A stretch of 64,000 nt of DNA from Winogradskyella aurantia (GCF_002266855.1 NZ_NGJN01000003.1:248001-312000), one strand, 5' to 3'; shown: positions 45,378 through 55,535, numbered from the stretch's first letter. Program-made: numbers and translations. The notes: generated by a model not told the origin, from the letters alone.

Positions 45378-46454
45378 TCATCTTTTAAGCAACCGACCTA
45401 AGGCCTCATATAATTGGTTAGTAACGATGTCATTGGTGTAATTTTTTGCCACAAAGTCTTTAGAAACCCTACCTTTTTCAATTACAGTCTTTATGGGCCA
45501 TTTAGAAATCTCAATTAAGGTCTCAGCTATAAGTGCCGCATTAGGTTTAACCTCAACAACGCAATTATTTTCAAAAGCTTCTGGAAAATTGCATCCCTCA
45601 GAAATTAAAGGTAGCAAGCCATAATCCATAGCCTCTAAAACACTAGACGGAAACCCTTCGCTATAAGACGGCAGCACATAAACATGGCTTTGACTCAGTA
45701 AATTATCCTTTTGCGCATTGTAAACTGCACCTAAGTATTCAACATTCGAACATTGTGCTATTAACGGTTCCATTTTAATTAACTCGCCATCGTCTGGTCC
45801 AGCGATTTGCAACATATAGTCGGCGTTATTTGCTAAAGGACTCTGAAGCCAACCCTCCAATAACGGCACAATACCCTTCTTGTGATGTAATCGTGCCATA
45901 AAAAGTAATCGTAATGGGAATTCAGTCGGCTTACTCATGCTATCCGATGTTGGGTTAATACCGTTAGGTATATGCAGAACTTTACTGTCAAATACCTTCA
46001 TTAAGTGCATGCGCTCTGGTTTGCTTACCGCTCTAATTATATCTGCCTTTTTTAATAAGGGTTTCTCAATAGTATGGAAGTAAATATTTTTTTTTAGTTT
46101 TTTTTGGGCCATAGACCAGGGTTCTAGCATGCCATGTGGTACGGCCATCCATCTGTAGCCTATTTTATTTAAAGCATGGCCTATTTTTGTGGGCCACCGC
46201 CAACAGCCGTGTGAAACAATTAGCGTATTTGTTTGATTAATTTTATTGCGCTCAAGCCATGCAAAGATTTCATTTGTTTTTTTAATGGGTATAGGTGTTA
46301 CCCCAGGATAACTGAACCCATCTTGCTCTGGAAATGCCGCGTAAATTCTAACACCCTTTTCATTAAGTTTACTGGAATTGCACAAAGCCGCATTCCAAAT
46401 ACCATAATTAACTTGACTGACATTATCTATTAAATGAAGGATATAGTTGTGCAT
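45378..46454 (-). CDS. Family-4 (group 1) glycosyltransferase
   Basis: GT-B-fold retaining glycosyltransferase, 358 residues. The N-terminal half has NYGIWNAAL and HGCWRWPTKIG; the C-terminal donor domain shows RLLFMARLHHKKGIVPLLEGW (about 184-204), QIAGPDDGEL and the conserved PSYSEGFPSSVLEAM (E-x7-E type, about 275-289). The enzyme adds one sugar to the lipid-linked repeat unit on the cytoplasmic face. Its start overlaps the stop of the next upstream gene, so it is translationally coupled within the locus. Confidence 0.88.
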   Translation of the reverse strand: MHNYILHLIDNVSQVNYGIWNAALCNSSKLNEKGVRIYAAFPEQDGFSYPGVTPIPIKKTNEIFAWLERNKINQTNTLIVSHGCWRWPTKIGHALNKIGYRWMAVPHGMLEPWSMAQKKLKKNIYFHTIEKPLLKKADIIRAVSKPERMHLMKVFDSKVLHIPNGINPTSDSMSKPTEFPLRLLFMARLHHKKGIVPLLEGWLQSPLANNADYMLQIAGPDDGELIKMEPLIAQCSNVEYLGAVYNAQKDNLLSQSHVYVLPSYSEGFPSSVLEAMDYGLLPLISEGCNFPEAFENNCVVEVKPNAALIAETLIEISKWPIKTVIEKGRVSKDFVAKNYTNDIVTNQLYEALGRLLKR

Positions 46455-47527
46455 TAGCAGAGAAGTTTATTTAAGGATATAGCCCAATGTTGTGGTGTAA
46501 ATTTTGAAATTCGTTTTGCTGAGCTTAAACCCATTTTATATAATTCAGCTGTATTACACGACTGTAATTGATTTAAAACACCTATCAACTCTTTTTTACT
46601 TTCAGCCTTAAAACTATACCCATTATCATAAAGCAAATCAGGTAAGCAACCACAAGCATCCGACAGTATCACGGGTAATGCTGCGGCCATAGCCTCATTC
46701 ACAACCAGGCCCCAAGGTTCAAAGCGACTCGGCAAAATAAAGCAAGTCGCGTTTTGATATAATAGGGGTAAATCATTATAAGCTTGCCAGTTCAATAACT
46801 GAACCTTATCTGGATTTGTGATTTTATCTTTTAAGGTCTCTTTCAGAGGACCACCACCGACGATTTGTAAGTGCCATTTAGAGGCTAATTCAGACGCTTC
46901 AAACGCTTCAATAAGAAGGGCTAGGTTTTTTTCTTCAGCATAACGTGCCACACATAATAATAACGGTGTATTGGCCATGGCCTTGGTTATATCCTCCAAA
47001 CTACGCTCAAATTGAAAATGGGCATTATCCACTACACTGTATCCGGTAGTTACTTGATCTTTTGGAAATCCTAGACGCCTTACAAAATGATGCTCTGCGC
47101 GCTGGCCAGAGACAAAGATACCTTTAACAAAATGTCTTAAAAACCACCCTTTTATGGCGTCAACTAAGGCATTACTTGGATACCAGGACTCTGCAAACAT
47201 ATAGGTCCTTATCCCTTTTAATTTTAACCAAAGGGTAAACCACAAATACACAGGTTTCCCATATCCCGACAAGACCACTTTATCAATCTCATTGGCTGCA
47301 ACAATTTGCTTGAATCTTTGAAATCGTCGCCATATATCCCATTGGTCCGCTGCCTTATCCGATAAAACAAAATGACTGTTATGGGCCGTGTTCTGCCATT
47401 TATAAAGCTTATCCCCTGAGCCTAAATCTGCCGTATATAGGCTATCTTCGAGATTCATTGCCCTGTAGGCCTCGACACGACTGCGATGATAATCCCCCAT
47501 TCTGTCCCAAACAATTAAAATTTTCAA
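46454..47527 (-). CDS. Family-4 (group 1) glycosyltransferase
   Basis: GT-B glycosyltransferase, 357 residues. Start MKILIVWDRMGDYHRSRVEAY; donor-binding half with LLLCVARYAEEKNLALLIEAFE (about 195-216), QIVGGGPLKETL (about 226-237) and LPSRFEPWGLVVNEAMAAALP (about 270-290), containing the family E-x7-E motif. One-base overlap with the next gene. Sugar specificity is unknown. Confidence 0.88.
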   Translation of the reverse strand: MKILIVWDRMGDYHRSRVEAYRAMNLEDSLYTADLGSGDKLYKWQNTAHNSHFVLSDKAADQWDIWRRFQRFKQIVAANEIDKVVLSGYGKPVYLWFTLWLKLKGIRTYMFAESWYPSNALVDAIKGWFLRHFVKGIFVSGQRAEHHFVRRLGFPKDQVTTGYSVVDNAHFQFERSLEDITKAMANTPLLLCVARYAEEKNLALLIEAFEASELASKWHLQIVGGGPLKETLKDKITNPDKVQLLNWQAYNDLPLLYQNATCFILPSRFEPWGLVVNEAMAAALPVILSDACGCLPDLLYDNGYSFKAESKKELIGVLNQLQSCNTAELYKMGLSSAKRISKFTPQHWAISLNKLLC

Positions 47528-47551
47528 TTTTTAGGTGTTTTATAGTTAAGG

Positions 47552-48367
47552 TTATTTATTTTTTATTGGGTAACCCAAATCTGTTAATGTTGAACCAGCC
47601 ATATCATTTATAAAGTTTAAATCCTGTTTGGAAAAAGCAGTATCTGAATTTAATTTCGTTATACCATTATGTGAGGCTAAAATAGCAGTATTATTAGGAT
47701 AACTTGAAAATAAACGCTGCCACCTAATTTTCCATTTGTTATAGGTCTTTGGTGGTAGTAATGGCACATATCTAATAGATTTTAGGCTAAGAAAAACATC
47801 TAATTGATCTAAAACAGATTCAGTGTTATCAATTATATCTTCATAGGACAACATCAAATTACTCGTTCTAGAACGTTGATGCTGCACTTCATTGAGCCAA
47901 AAATGTACACGGTTGGGTGAATTGGCAAAAGGTTGTCTGATAAATGCACTTAAGGACACACCTTTGCCCGCATTTTCGAAGGATTGCATATAGATATAAG
48001 TAGAGCACAATACATCATATAAGTTTCTGTATATGTAAATTGATTTACATTTCGATAAATAATGCATCCAATCTGGAAACTTGATTTTGAGCAGTCCCTC
48101 GGAGTAGCAGTGGTATTTTACCAGTGGTGCTTCACAAGACGCTAAAACTCGCAAGCCTTTCTTTTCAATTTTATCAATATCAGCTTTAGCATCCAATAAG
48201 CCCTCTATTGAAAAATACAAATCATCTAAACCTCTGTCCCATGTCTTTTTAATTGCACACTCCTTATATTGTCTCCTCAATAAATCTATTAATAAATGTG
48301 TACCCGACCTAGGGTGACTATTAACCACCAAAGGACTCGTGTTTTTAGGAAACTTAGGCAATGACAT
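47552..48367 (-). CDS. Sulfotransferase-fold protein
   Basis: Predicted PAPS-dependent sulfotransferase of 271 residues. The 5'-phosphosulfate loop VVNSHPRSGTHLLIDLL lies at about residues 13-29, and KSIYIYRNLYDVLCS (about 107-121) matches the 3'-phosphate-binding motif (Arg..Ser). Such enzymes transfer sulfate to sugars or lipids. It is embedded among glycosyltransferases and overlaps the Wzy-like gene by 14 bases, so a role in sulfating the polysaccharide is likely but inferred. Confidence 0.8.
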   Translation of the reverse strand: MSLPKFPKNTSPLVVNSHPRSGTHLLIDLLRRQYKECAIKKTWDRGLDDLYFSIEGLLDAKADIDKIEKKGLRVLASCEAPLVKYHCYSEGLLKIKFPDWMHYLSKCKSIYIYRNLYDVLCSTYIYMQSFENAGKGVSLSAFIRQPFANSPNRVHFWLNEVQHQRSRTSNLMLSYEDIIDNTESVLDQLDVFLSLKSIRYVPLLPPKTYNKWKIRWQRLFSSYPNNTAILASHNGITKLNSDTAFSKQDLNFINDMAGSTLTDLGYPIKNK

Positions 48368-49634
48368 AACTTCTTTTTAAGTGCTTATGGTAACTGTAAA
48401 TAAATAAAAATACCGGCCAAAACGACATCCCAATAAAGGCGTAAATCCCCGGTAAATCGCCACCTCTTAACAAGGGGATGAGTGAGGCCACAATGACCCC
48501 TTTGATTAAAAACCTTAAATTAGACCGATAGGATTTGGCCAAATACAACAACCAAGCGAGTAACTTGGCATAGACTATAGAAAATAGTATAATACCAGTC
48601 ACACCGCCTTCACCATAAAAGGACCCATAGATACTTTGTGAAATGCCTACGGTCTCCTCCTCCGCATCATTTAAACCTAATTTATTGGCATAGCCCCCAA
48701 GGGGCTTTTCTGGCCACCAGGCTCTAGGGATGGGCCGTAATAATATTTCCACATGCTCTGTACCCCATGAAAAATCTAAAAACTGCGGATACACATCTAA
48801 CACCATCATAAACCCATCGAGCATATTTTGGTCTTCTGTAATCAATGCGCGTTCTGTGGCTAGGGCTAGTTTCTCTTCCCAGGAAATTGCCGACAGGTTG
48901 GTCTCCCTGGCCACCCCTAATAAAGAAAAAAAAAGCACAATGCCAAGAGCTCCAGGCAAAATATAGCGTAACTTGCGCAATGGACGCATATCCTTAAACA
49001 CCAAAAAACTAATACCTATCGCCCAAGACAAAAACACAAACCGCGATGATGGGGCATAGGATGAAAGTATACCGATAATTAAAAAAATAATAACTGGAAG
49101 TCTTTGATTGCTTTTTAACCGAGCTGAAATCAGAATTAAAGCCATTAATAAATTAAACCCTCCCAATCCGAATTTAAGCAAGTTTAAATAGCCTTGTCCT
49201 AAGGCTCCAGAGCCACTACCAGCGAGCGCAGCGTTCACCACTAAAAACACAAAAAAACCTGCCGTTATGTACGGCATTTTTTTGGTGATAAACTCTGATA
49301 GGTTTTGGTCATTGTCAACGGGGTCTTTTTCTTTCCTTTGATAGCGCGACGCAAATCTCATGTAAAAGAAAGTCAACACCGCTGTACCCAAAAACATGTA
49401 GTTCATAGCTACATTAGCCGATTCATCGTTGAGATTAAAAATATCAAACGTATAATTTACCACAACATAATCTAAAACCCCTTCCTGTATAAGGCTAAAC
49501 CTTAAAATGGCAACCGTGTAATAGAACAATGCGAGAATTAAAGGGATTTCATCATTTTTACGCAAATAATACCACACCCCTATCCCTATAAAGAGGGCCG
49601 AACAAATCTGTAATACCTGAAAGCTAAACATCAT
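48354..49634 (-). CDS. Wzy-like polysaccharide polymerase / O-antigen polymerase-type membrane protein
   Basis: 426-residue integral membrane protein with about eleven hydrophobic segments (for example 5-22, 33-50, 72-90, 113-133, 143-163, 178-200, 215-232 and 345-365) and a long loop (about 240-330, with WGTEHVEILLRPIPRAWWPEKP) as in Wzy/WaaL proteins. WPEKP and GFGG-type loop residues are typical of O-antigen polymerases. Polymerase rather than ligase is inferred from the locus, where Wza and Wzc are present and no other polymerase is. It overlaps the neighbours on both sides. Confidence 0.78.
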   Translation of the reverse strand: MMFSFQVLQICSALFIGIGVWYYLRKNDEIPLILALFYYTVAILRFSLIQEGVLDYVVVNYTFDIFNLNDESANVAMNYMFLGTAVLTFFYMRFASRYQRKEKDPVDNDQNLSEFITKKMPYITAGFFVFLVVNAALAGSGSGALGQGYLNLLKFGLGGFNLLMALILISARLKSNQRLPVIIFLIIGILSSYAPSSRFVFLSWAIGISFLVFKDMRPLRKLRYILPGALGIVLFFSLLGVARETNLSAISWEEKLALATERALITEDQNMLDGFMMVLDVYPQFLDFSWGTEHVEILLRPIPRAWWPEKPLGGYANKLGLNDAEEETVGISQSIYGSFYGEGGVTGIILFSIVYAKLLAWLLYLAKSYRSNLRFLIKGVIVASLIPLLRGGDLPGIYAFIGMSFWPVFLFIYSYHKHLKRSYVIA

Positions 49635-50899
49635 AATTGGGGTTTAACGGTATCATTCGACCTTAAAACCATAAGCTGTTCTAATTGATCTTTAAGCCTA
49701 GCCTTATAATGCTGCCAGGTTAAGGATTGTATGGCGTCTTTGGCTTTAGAGGATAGGGTTAGATATTGCTCCTCCTTTAATTTCAAGATGTTGTCAAAAA
49801 CTTGACGTAACCCTGATATTGACCTAATATCCACTAAAAATCCATTCTCTTCATGGCTAATCAACTCTGCACCATAGGTGTGCTTTGTAGTCACCACAGG
49901 GAGACCTGCAGCCATGGCCTCTATAATGACTAAACCAAAGCCCTCAAAAATAGAAGGTAAGACCAAAAAGTCAAAATTTTTGTACAGGGTAAAGAGCTCA
50001 GTCTGGCTTACGGGACCATGATAACACACATCAGCTTCATAAGCCTTAAATGCTTCGCCACTACCCTGAACATGACCGTAAATATGTAATTCTATTTCAG
50101 AAGAATCATAGGATTTAATCGCCTCGAGTAAATACTTTATGCCTTTTCGTTGGGTTACGGTACCTGCATAGAGCAGTTTTATAGGTTTTTTATACTTTGC
50201 CTCTCGCTTTGAAGCCACCTCAGCCACTTCAACCCCAAGTGGCAAGTATAAGATTTTTGGTTCTGGTACGCCTACCTCAAGTAAGGTTGCTTTGGTAAAT
50301 TCTGAGGCGGCAACCACATAATCCGCTAAATGCGGTTCTTCGATCAGGCGGTCTTCATAGGCTTTTGGAAAGCGAAGATTATCTATGGAATCGGCCCACT
50401 CGGGCTGTAACTTTTGCTCCTCTCCTAAAATTCGTTTCGCCGCCACCACATGAGCTGTGGCTAATTCAATGACGGTAATCATCCCTGCCTTTCTGGCGGC
50501 TTTTAAAGACTTGTAACAAGAGCCTTGAAAACCCCAAAATAACTTATCCTTAAGGTCTTCTCGTTTTGCGCGTTTTTCAATTTGCTGAGCGACATAGGCG
50601 TCAAACTTCACATCCCTGTTGTATACGGCATTTTGTGTTTTTATAGATTTTCCGTATAGCTTACGAAATAGAATCTCCTTCAACTCAAAACGCCAGTTCG
50701 CATTAATTTGATCACCGCTTAAACCCGTTACAAAGCGTCTTGTAAAATAGTTGTTCTTGGTTCTTAAAAAAAACCTTTGTAGACCTTTATACCGCACGTA
50801 GGCACTGGTATAAAATGTGTCGAGTACTCCTAATTGGTCCATTGCCTTAGCGACCTGATAGCTGTGTTGTTTGCCGGAATGCGATAAAACTATTTTCAA
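49631..50899 (-). CDS. Family-4 glycosyltransferase
   Basis: GT-B glycosyltransferase, 422 residues, MKIVLSHSGKQHSYQVAKAM at the start. The donor half contains KLLYAGTVTQRKGIKYLLEAI (about 242-262), ELHIYGHVQGSG, and LPSIFEGFGLVIIEAMAAGLP (about 315-335) with the E-x7-E motif. Start ATGA overlap with the Wzy-like gene indicates translational coupling. Acceptor and sugar unknown. Confidence 0.88.
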   Translation of the reverse strand: MKIVLSHSGKQHSYQVAKAMDQLGVLDTFYTSAYVRYKGLQRFFLRTKNNYFTRRFVTGLSGDQINANWRFELKEILFRKLYGKSIKTQNAVYNRDVKFDAYVAQQIEKRAKREDLKDKLFWGFQGSCYKSLKAARKAGMITVIELATAHVVAAKRILGEEQKLQPEWADSIDNLRFPKAYEDRLIEEPHLADYVVAASEFTKATLLEVGVPEPKILYLPLGVEVAEVASKREAKYKKPIKLLYAGTVTQRKGIKYLLEAIKSYDSSEIELHIYGHVQGSGEAFKAYEADVCYHGPVSQTELFTLYKNFDFLVLPSIFEGFGLVIIEAMAAGLPVVTTKHTYGAELISHEENGFLVDIRSISGLRQVFDNILKLKEEQYLTLSSKAKDAIQSLTWQHYKARLKDQLEQLMVLRSNDTVKPQL

Positions 50900-50906
50900 T
50901 CTTAAT

Positions 50907-51566
50907 TTATTCTTTTAATGCCTTTTGAATTTCCTGCCCCCATAATTCTAGACCTTTATTGTTCAAATGAACCCCATCAGTAGTATATTTTTTCAACAAA
51001 ACACCATCTGAAGAAATAAACTTATTTAAGTCGATGTAGGCAATATCATTTTCACTTACAAGATTTAAAATTTGACTATTAAAAATATCTATATGTTTGT
51101 TTATCTGCAGATTAGATGTGTACGGGATAAGGGTAATCAGTGGTTGCGAATTACCTTTTAAAATTTCAACTATAAGTTTTGAATATTCATCTTTAAATAA
51201 ATCCTTATTATTATATCCATTTTCACTTAAAAAAATATCATTGGTTCCAGCAAGAACTATGACAAATTGAGGGTTATATGAAAGCGCCTTGTTTAATGTC
51301 GCTTTAACCTGAACCAAGGTATTACCATTTTGACCTAAATTTTTTGTTGAAAAGAAACCAACATCAATGTAAGACGAAAATGATCTTCCTGCTGCTACGT
51401 TTGAATCACCAATAAAAACGATATCAATATTATTTATTTTTGAGTACCACTCGACAAGAACTTCATGAAAGATGAATCTTATATATTCATTTTTTATAAA
51501 AACCACCGTAATAGGTAAACTAATAATGAAATATATTACCAAAAGATATCTAAATATTTTTTTCAC
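50907..51566 (-). CDS. SGNH/GDSL hydrolase, membrane-anchored
   Basis: 219-residue esterase-type hydrolase with an N-terminal signal anchor (about 5-25). The SGNH blocks are visible: IVFIGDSNVAAGRS (block I, catalytic Ser near 54), NLGQNGNTL (block II/III Gly/Asn), VLAGTNDIFL (Asn) and TDGVHLNNKG (Asp/His near 197-200). In polysaccharide loci such enzymes often remove or transfer acetyl groups. It overlaps the acyltransferase gene behind it by four bases, suggesting paired addition and removal of O-acetyl groups; this is inference. Confidence 0.82.
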   Translation of the reverse strand: MKKIFRYLLVIYFIISLPITVVFIKNEYIRFIFHEVLVEWYSKINNIDIVFIGDSNVAAGRSFSSYIDVGFFSTKNLGQNGNTLVQVKATLNKALSYNPQFVIVLAGTNDIFLSENGYNNKDLFKDEYSKLIVEILKGNSQPLITLIPYTSNLQINKHIDIFNSQILNLVSENDIAYIDLNKFISSDGVLLKKYTTDGVHLNNKGLELWGQEIQKALKE

Positions 51567-52096
51567 TCTAAAAATGGCTTATAATTAATGGTGTAACTTA
51601 AATTATTTGTTCTCATTTTTAAAAATTCCGCAGGATTACCCGCAACTATATGTTTGGACTCCACAGATTTATGCACAACAGCAGCAGCAGCAACCACGGC
51701 TCCTGTTTTAAGACAAACGTTGGGCAGAATTGTTGCCCCAGAGGCAATCCAGACATGGTCCTCTATAACCACATCCCCGCCATACAAGGCATGAGTCTGA
51801 TCGTGTGGATTATGACCTAGGGTCCACACTTTTGTATACGGTCCAATATCCACATTATTATGAATAATTACTTTATATCTGCGACCATCCAAATAGCAAT
51901 ACTGATTAATGATGCTATGATCTCCTATTGCAATATTCCAAAAACAAGGAATTTTGGTGTGCATTAAAATCACGGCAGAGCCAGAAATATTTTTATTGAA
52001 TAAGCGTAAAAACCCTCTTCTTAGACCATGTATAGGGATATGCGTAATAACCTCATTGAACAAAAAATTTAAAATCGCCCCGCCGTATCGCTTCAT
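51563..52096 (-). CDS. Hexapeptide-repeat O-acetyltransferase
   Basis: 177-residue left-handed beta-helix acyltransferase (WcaF/Maa-like). Hexapeptide turns occur at about residues 60-150 (IAIGDHSIINQYCYLDG, VDIGPYTKVWTLGHNPHD, VVIEDHVWIASGATILPNVCL), with a His-containing catalytic loop LGHNPHDQTH and the terminal VAGNPAEFLKMR. It probably acetylates a sugar of the polymer. It is overlapped by four bases with the neighbours on both sides, so the set is tightly coupled. Confidence 0.88.
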   Translation of the reverse strand: MKRYGGAILNFLFNEVITHIPIHGLRRGFLRLFNKNISGSAVILMHTKIPCFWNIAIGDHSIINQYCYLDGRRYKVIIHNNVDIGPYTKVWTLGHNPHDQTHALYGGDVVIEDHVWIASGATILPNVCLKTGAVVAAAAVVHKSVESKHIVAGNPAEFLKMRTNNLSYTINYKPFLE

Positions 52097-53220
52097 CGCT
52101 GATTAAAATGTTTTAGTGTAATCTCAATATTATGTGCCCAAGACGCATAAGCGCTATAAGCTTCCCAATTGGCCGCTAAAGGTACTTGATTTTTATCCCA
52201 TTCTAAAAACTTTTCTTCCAAGGCTTTAGGATCATCAGCAGGAATAAAATCCGCTAAACGAAATTGTTGACAGATCTGGTACAAGGCACTCTCTGTTTTG
52301 GAGACCAGCAGATGCGGTGCAAATGGCGCTGCCATATTTAATATACCACTTTGAGAGGTAAAGCTACGGGCATAATTTAAAAGTAAAACATCGGTATGCT
52401 TTAAAACACTATTCATTTCTGCATCTGTTAAATATTTGTTCACCCAAGTGATTTGATGTGCCACGTTATGCACCTTGGCCAAGGTCTTAAGATGCTCTAT
52501 GGAATAGGCAGAACTGGCGTTTTGACCAGCAATAAGCAAATGCAAATTATTACACTTTTGCAATGCAAGGATGGCCATTTCATAATTTTTTTCTCGTCTA
52601 ATATTACCCAAAATAGTGCAAACTGTTGATTTGGATTGCAGTGTTTTTAGCTCCGCTGAAAGGACCTTGTTTTCTGTTTTTGACGTCTCATATAGGCCAT
52701 GTGGTATTGAAAAATACCGCACATTATTATTGTAATACCATTTATTAGGCAACACCTCGTGGTACATACCCCAATCCATTAAACTCATAATGCAGCGCAT
52801 CGTTAAGCCCGACAACCCTTTAAAGGAAAAATAGGCGTCGCGGTCTGGATCGTGCAAAATAACGGCAAAGCGGTGTTTTAGGCGCAATAGATAAAACAAA
52901 GGCACCCAAATAAAGGCCGTCAATTGATCAAAATCGTTAAATACAACAATAGAGGATTTTTTAAATAGTAAATGCTTAAAAAACAAAAATGGATTTATGA
53001 ACGATCGCCATCCAAAATATATTTTTTTTAGAAGCCTATTTTTTGTCTTTGGCACATCGGGCAATAATAGTAGTTGCCTATTTACATTAGTACTCGCAAG
53101 GGCATTAGAGGGCAAAACAAGACTACAAGGGATATTACGCCTTTGGTATTCCTTTAGAATACAATGCGCATAGTTGTAATTACCGCCGAAGGAGTTGGGA
53201 TTGTAAATGATGACTTTCAA
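52093..53220 (-). CDS. Family-4-type glycosyltransferase (divergent)
   Basis: 375-residue GT-B-like protein. It begins MKVIIYNPNSFGGNYNYAHC, has a hydrophobic stretch around 105-125 (the membrane-facing helix), HDPDRDAYFS, PHGLYETS (about 171-178), and a donor-domain segment VCTILGNIRREKNYEMAILAL (about 197-217) with LLIAGQN. The E-x7-E motif is not obvious, so it is a divergent family member. A gap of about 120 bases separates it from the preceding gene. Function as a polysaccharide glycosyltransferase is inferred from fold and place. Confidence 0.75.
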   Translation of the reverse strand: MKVIIYNPNSFGGNYNYAHCILKEYQRRNIPCSLVLPSNALASTNVNRQLLLLPDVPKTKNRLLKKIYFGWRSFINPFLFFKHLLFKKSSIVVFNDFDQLTAFIWVPLFYLLRLKHRFAVILHDPDRDAYFSFKGLSGLTMRCIMSLMDWGMYHEVLPNKWYYNNNVRYFSIPHGLYETSKTENKVLSAELKTLQSKSTVCTILGNIRREKNYEMAILALQKCNNLHLLIAGQNASSAYSIEHLKTLAKVHNVAHQITWVNKYLTDAEMNSVLKHTDVLLLNYARSFTSQSGILNMAAPFAPHLLVSKTESALYQICQQFRLADFIPADDPKALEEKFLEWDKNQVPLAANWEAYSAYASWAHNIEITLKHFNQR

Positions 53221-53341
53221 ATTCTTAATCTAATGCATTTTAATTTGTTTCTTTATGCTGAGGCCTTGTTAATCATTAAATTAAGTGCACTAAATAATCT
53301 AAGCGGATGTTACCTTATTACGTTAAATCGACTGGCATAGA

Positions 53342-54538
53342 TCATTCACCATTTAAGAGTTGCTCACAAAAATTGATGGGTTCAAAATAGGCTATAGATA
53401 TTGCCTTTTTTTCAGTTGCCTGTTTCTTATAGGCATTAAAATTACTAATCATTTCTTTAATAGCCATAACCAAATCATCCACAGACTCATCCCTGATGCC
53501 AATCCCTGCTCCATAGGTACTAATAGTCTCTTGCAACCAGCCACCCTTGGTAAAGACACAAGGTATCCCCATATTAGTGGCCTCAATAGCCACGCGAGAT
53601 ACACGTGCATAATAGGAGGCATTTCTATAGGGCAAGAGCATAATATCAGTTCGCTTGAGAAGTGACTGGTATTCTGACGAATTTAATGGTTTATCAATAA
53701 TACTAACTTGATTGGAAGTTTTTAGTGCCTCATTAATGGGACACAACTCTCCATTAGGCAAAACAAAATCATCGGTCCATTGTATACTAAAATGAGCTTT
53801 AGGAACCTCTTGCATACTTAAAACTTCTAGTATGGCCTCTTGTAATAGATCTGAGCCTTTTTCATAGCGCGCAAAACCATAACAGGCCAAATGCAACTGG
53901 TCATTTAATACTTGTTCTTGCTCTAGATTAAAGGGGACGGGATGCGGGAACAATTGAAATTTCACCCCTGAGATGTGTTCAAACTCCGTTTTTGCAGCTT
54001 TGGTCTCAACACCCATTACCACTTGGCCAGAATGCACATAAGGCTTAAATTTAGCTAGGAGATACCCTAAAATTTTGCTGGATTTAGGATAGCTGATTTT
54101 TTGTGTGTCTGAATTGTACATTCCAGGATTTGTGACAAAAAACAAACACAGTTTTTTAATCTGTTGCGGATAAATCTTTAAAAGAACATACCAGGCTAAT
54201 AGGTGATGCACCGTTACGGTAGGGCAAAAGACAAAATCGAACGCAGTGTGCTTTATGGTTTTTGTGATGGCTCGGAAAGCGCGGATACTATGCAATACAA
54301 ACCCATAATAATGCTCACCAGGTAACTTTTTCTTTCCCGAATCTAAATAGCGGGCATGCTTAAACACTGGTAAGCACTTTAACTCTTTTTTGATTTCTTG
54401 GTCAACAGCTTTATGACAGGCAACTTGAGTGCTCCAACCTAGGTTATCAGCTTCCTTTGCGATATGCTTAATGTACTCAAACCAATGTGCTTTGAGATCC
54501 CTTAGTGATTCTTCTACAATTAATAATTTTTTACTCAT
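53342..54538 (-). CDS. Family-4-type glycosyltransferase
   Basis: 398-residue GT-B protein, MSKKLLIVEESLRDLKAHW at the start. The C-terminal half has LACYGFARYEKGSDLLQEAIL (about 218-238), SIIDKPLNSSEYQSLLKRTDIMLLPYR (about 275-301) and RVSRVAIEATNMGIPCVF (about 308-325), the donor-binding acidic segment of group-1 transferases. Its start codon overlaps the following GT2 gene by four bases. Sugar and linkage unknown. Confidence 0.82.
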   Translation of the reverse strand: MSKKLLIVEESLRDLKAHWFEYIKHIAKEADNLGWSTQVACHKAVDQEIKKELKCLPVFKHARYLDSGKKKLPGEHYYGFVLHSIRAFRAITKTIKHTAFDFVFCPTVTVHHLLAWYVLLKIYPQQIKKLCLFFVTNPGMYNSDTQKISYPKSSKILGYLLAKFKPYVHSGQVVMGVETKAAKTEFEHISGVKFQLFPHPVPFNLEQEQVLNDQLHLACYGFARYEKGSDLLQEAILEVLSMQEVPKAHFSIQWTDDFVLPNGELCPINEALKTSNQVSIIDKPLNSSEYQSLLKRTDIMLLPYRNASYYARVSRVAIEATNMGIPCVFTKGGWLQETISTYGAGIGIRDESVDDLVMAIKEMISNFNAYKKQATEKKAISIAYFEPINFCEQLLNGE

Positions 54539-55521
54539 GGCATCAATGTATAGCCTAATTGATTAATTAACTGCTTTTGCTCTACTACCAGTTCTTTAGT
54601 GCAATAGGCTCTTGACCAACGATGGCCCTGTATGCGTTGTTGAAATCCTAGGGTTAATCGTTTTTTAAGTGACAACATCCTAAAATAAAATTTAGACTTC
54701 TTAATATAACCATTTAATACCTCATCCTCAATCCCAATTTTTTTCAATGCCTCACTTAAAACAAATAGTTGCAATTGAAAACTTGCCTCATTATAAATAT
54801 CTAGCGCTTTTGAATAGCCAAATAATTTCTTATAAAAATAAAGACGGTCTTTAAGTTTCCTTACATCAGAAGCGCCAGCATGGGTTAGTTTATCTTCATT
54901 ACCTAAGCGGTATAATAGCAATGATTCTTGTTCAAAAACCACTTTGGCATTTGCAAGTAAAAAGCGAACAAACAAATCTCCATCTTCCATGACTTTCATC
55001 TGTTCGTCATACAGCCCTACTTGTAAGAGTGATCCTTTGCGAATCAAGGTTTGCTGAAACACCATAGACCATTCTGTAAGAAACCAATACAACAGTGATT
55101 TTGAAGATGGCACGCCTTGCATCTGTAGCACTACGTTTTCTGCCTTAAATTTAGTGTCATTAAACCAACCTCTCACCCATGGCCCTATGACCAGATCAGC
55201 ATTTTGATTAATTAAATTATTGACTTGTACTTCCAGTTTGTTCAATGATGGAATATCATCGCTGTCCATAAAGCTAATAAAATCACCCGATGAATTTAAA
55301 AACCCGTTGTTTCTAGCAGCTGCTGGACCCAGGTTCTCTTGTGTTATCACCGTAATTCTAGAGCCATATTGTTGTAACACCTCTAATGAATTATCGGTTG
55401 AGCCGTCATCGACTACAATGACTTCAAACGGTTTCAAGGTCTGGTTCAGTACGGCATCCAAGGTACGCTTTATGACTTTTGATCGGTTATAATTGGGTAT
55501 GATGACAGATACTTTATGCAT
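54535..55521 (-). CDS. Family-2 glycosyltransferase
   Basis: 328-residue inverting GT-A transferase. Motifs: KVSVIIPNYNRSKVIKRTLDAV (about 3-24), VVDDGSTDNSLEVL (about 36-49), AARNNGFLNSSGDFISFMDSDDIPS (about 67-91, with the metal-binding DSDD). The C-terminal part is helical and Lys-rich without a membrane segment. It is in a four-base overlap with the GT4 downstream. It would add one sugar residue to the repeat unit. Confidence 0.9.
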   Translation of the reverse strand: MHKVSVIIPNYNRSKVIKRTLDAVLNQTLKPFEVIVVDDGSTDNSLEVLQQYGSRITVITQENLGPAAARNNGFLNSSGDFISFMDSDDIPSLNKLEVQVNNLINQNADLVIGPWVRGWFNDTKFKAENVVLQMQGVPSSKSLLYWFLTEWSMVFQQTLIRKGSLLQVGLYDEQMKVMEDGDLFVRFLLANAKVVFEQESLLLYRLGNEDKLTHAGASDVRKLKDRLYFYKKLFGYSKALDIYNEASFQLQLFVLSEALKKIGIEDEVLNGYIKKSKFYFRMLSLKKRLTLGFQQRIQGHRWSRAYCTKELVVEQKQLINQLGYTLMP

Positions 55522-55535
55522 TTATAACTTATAAT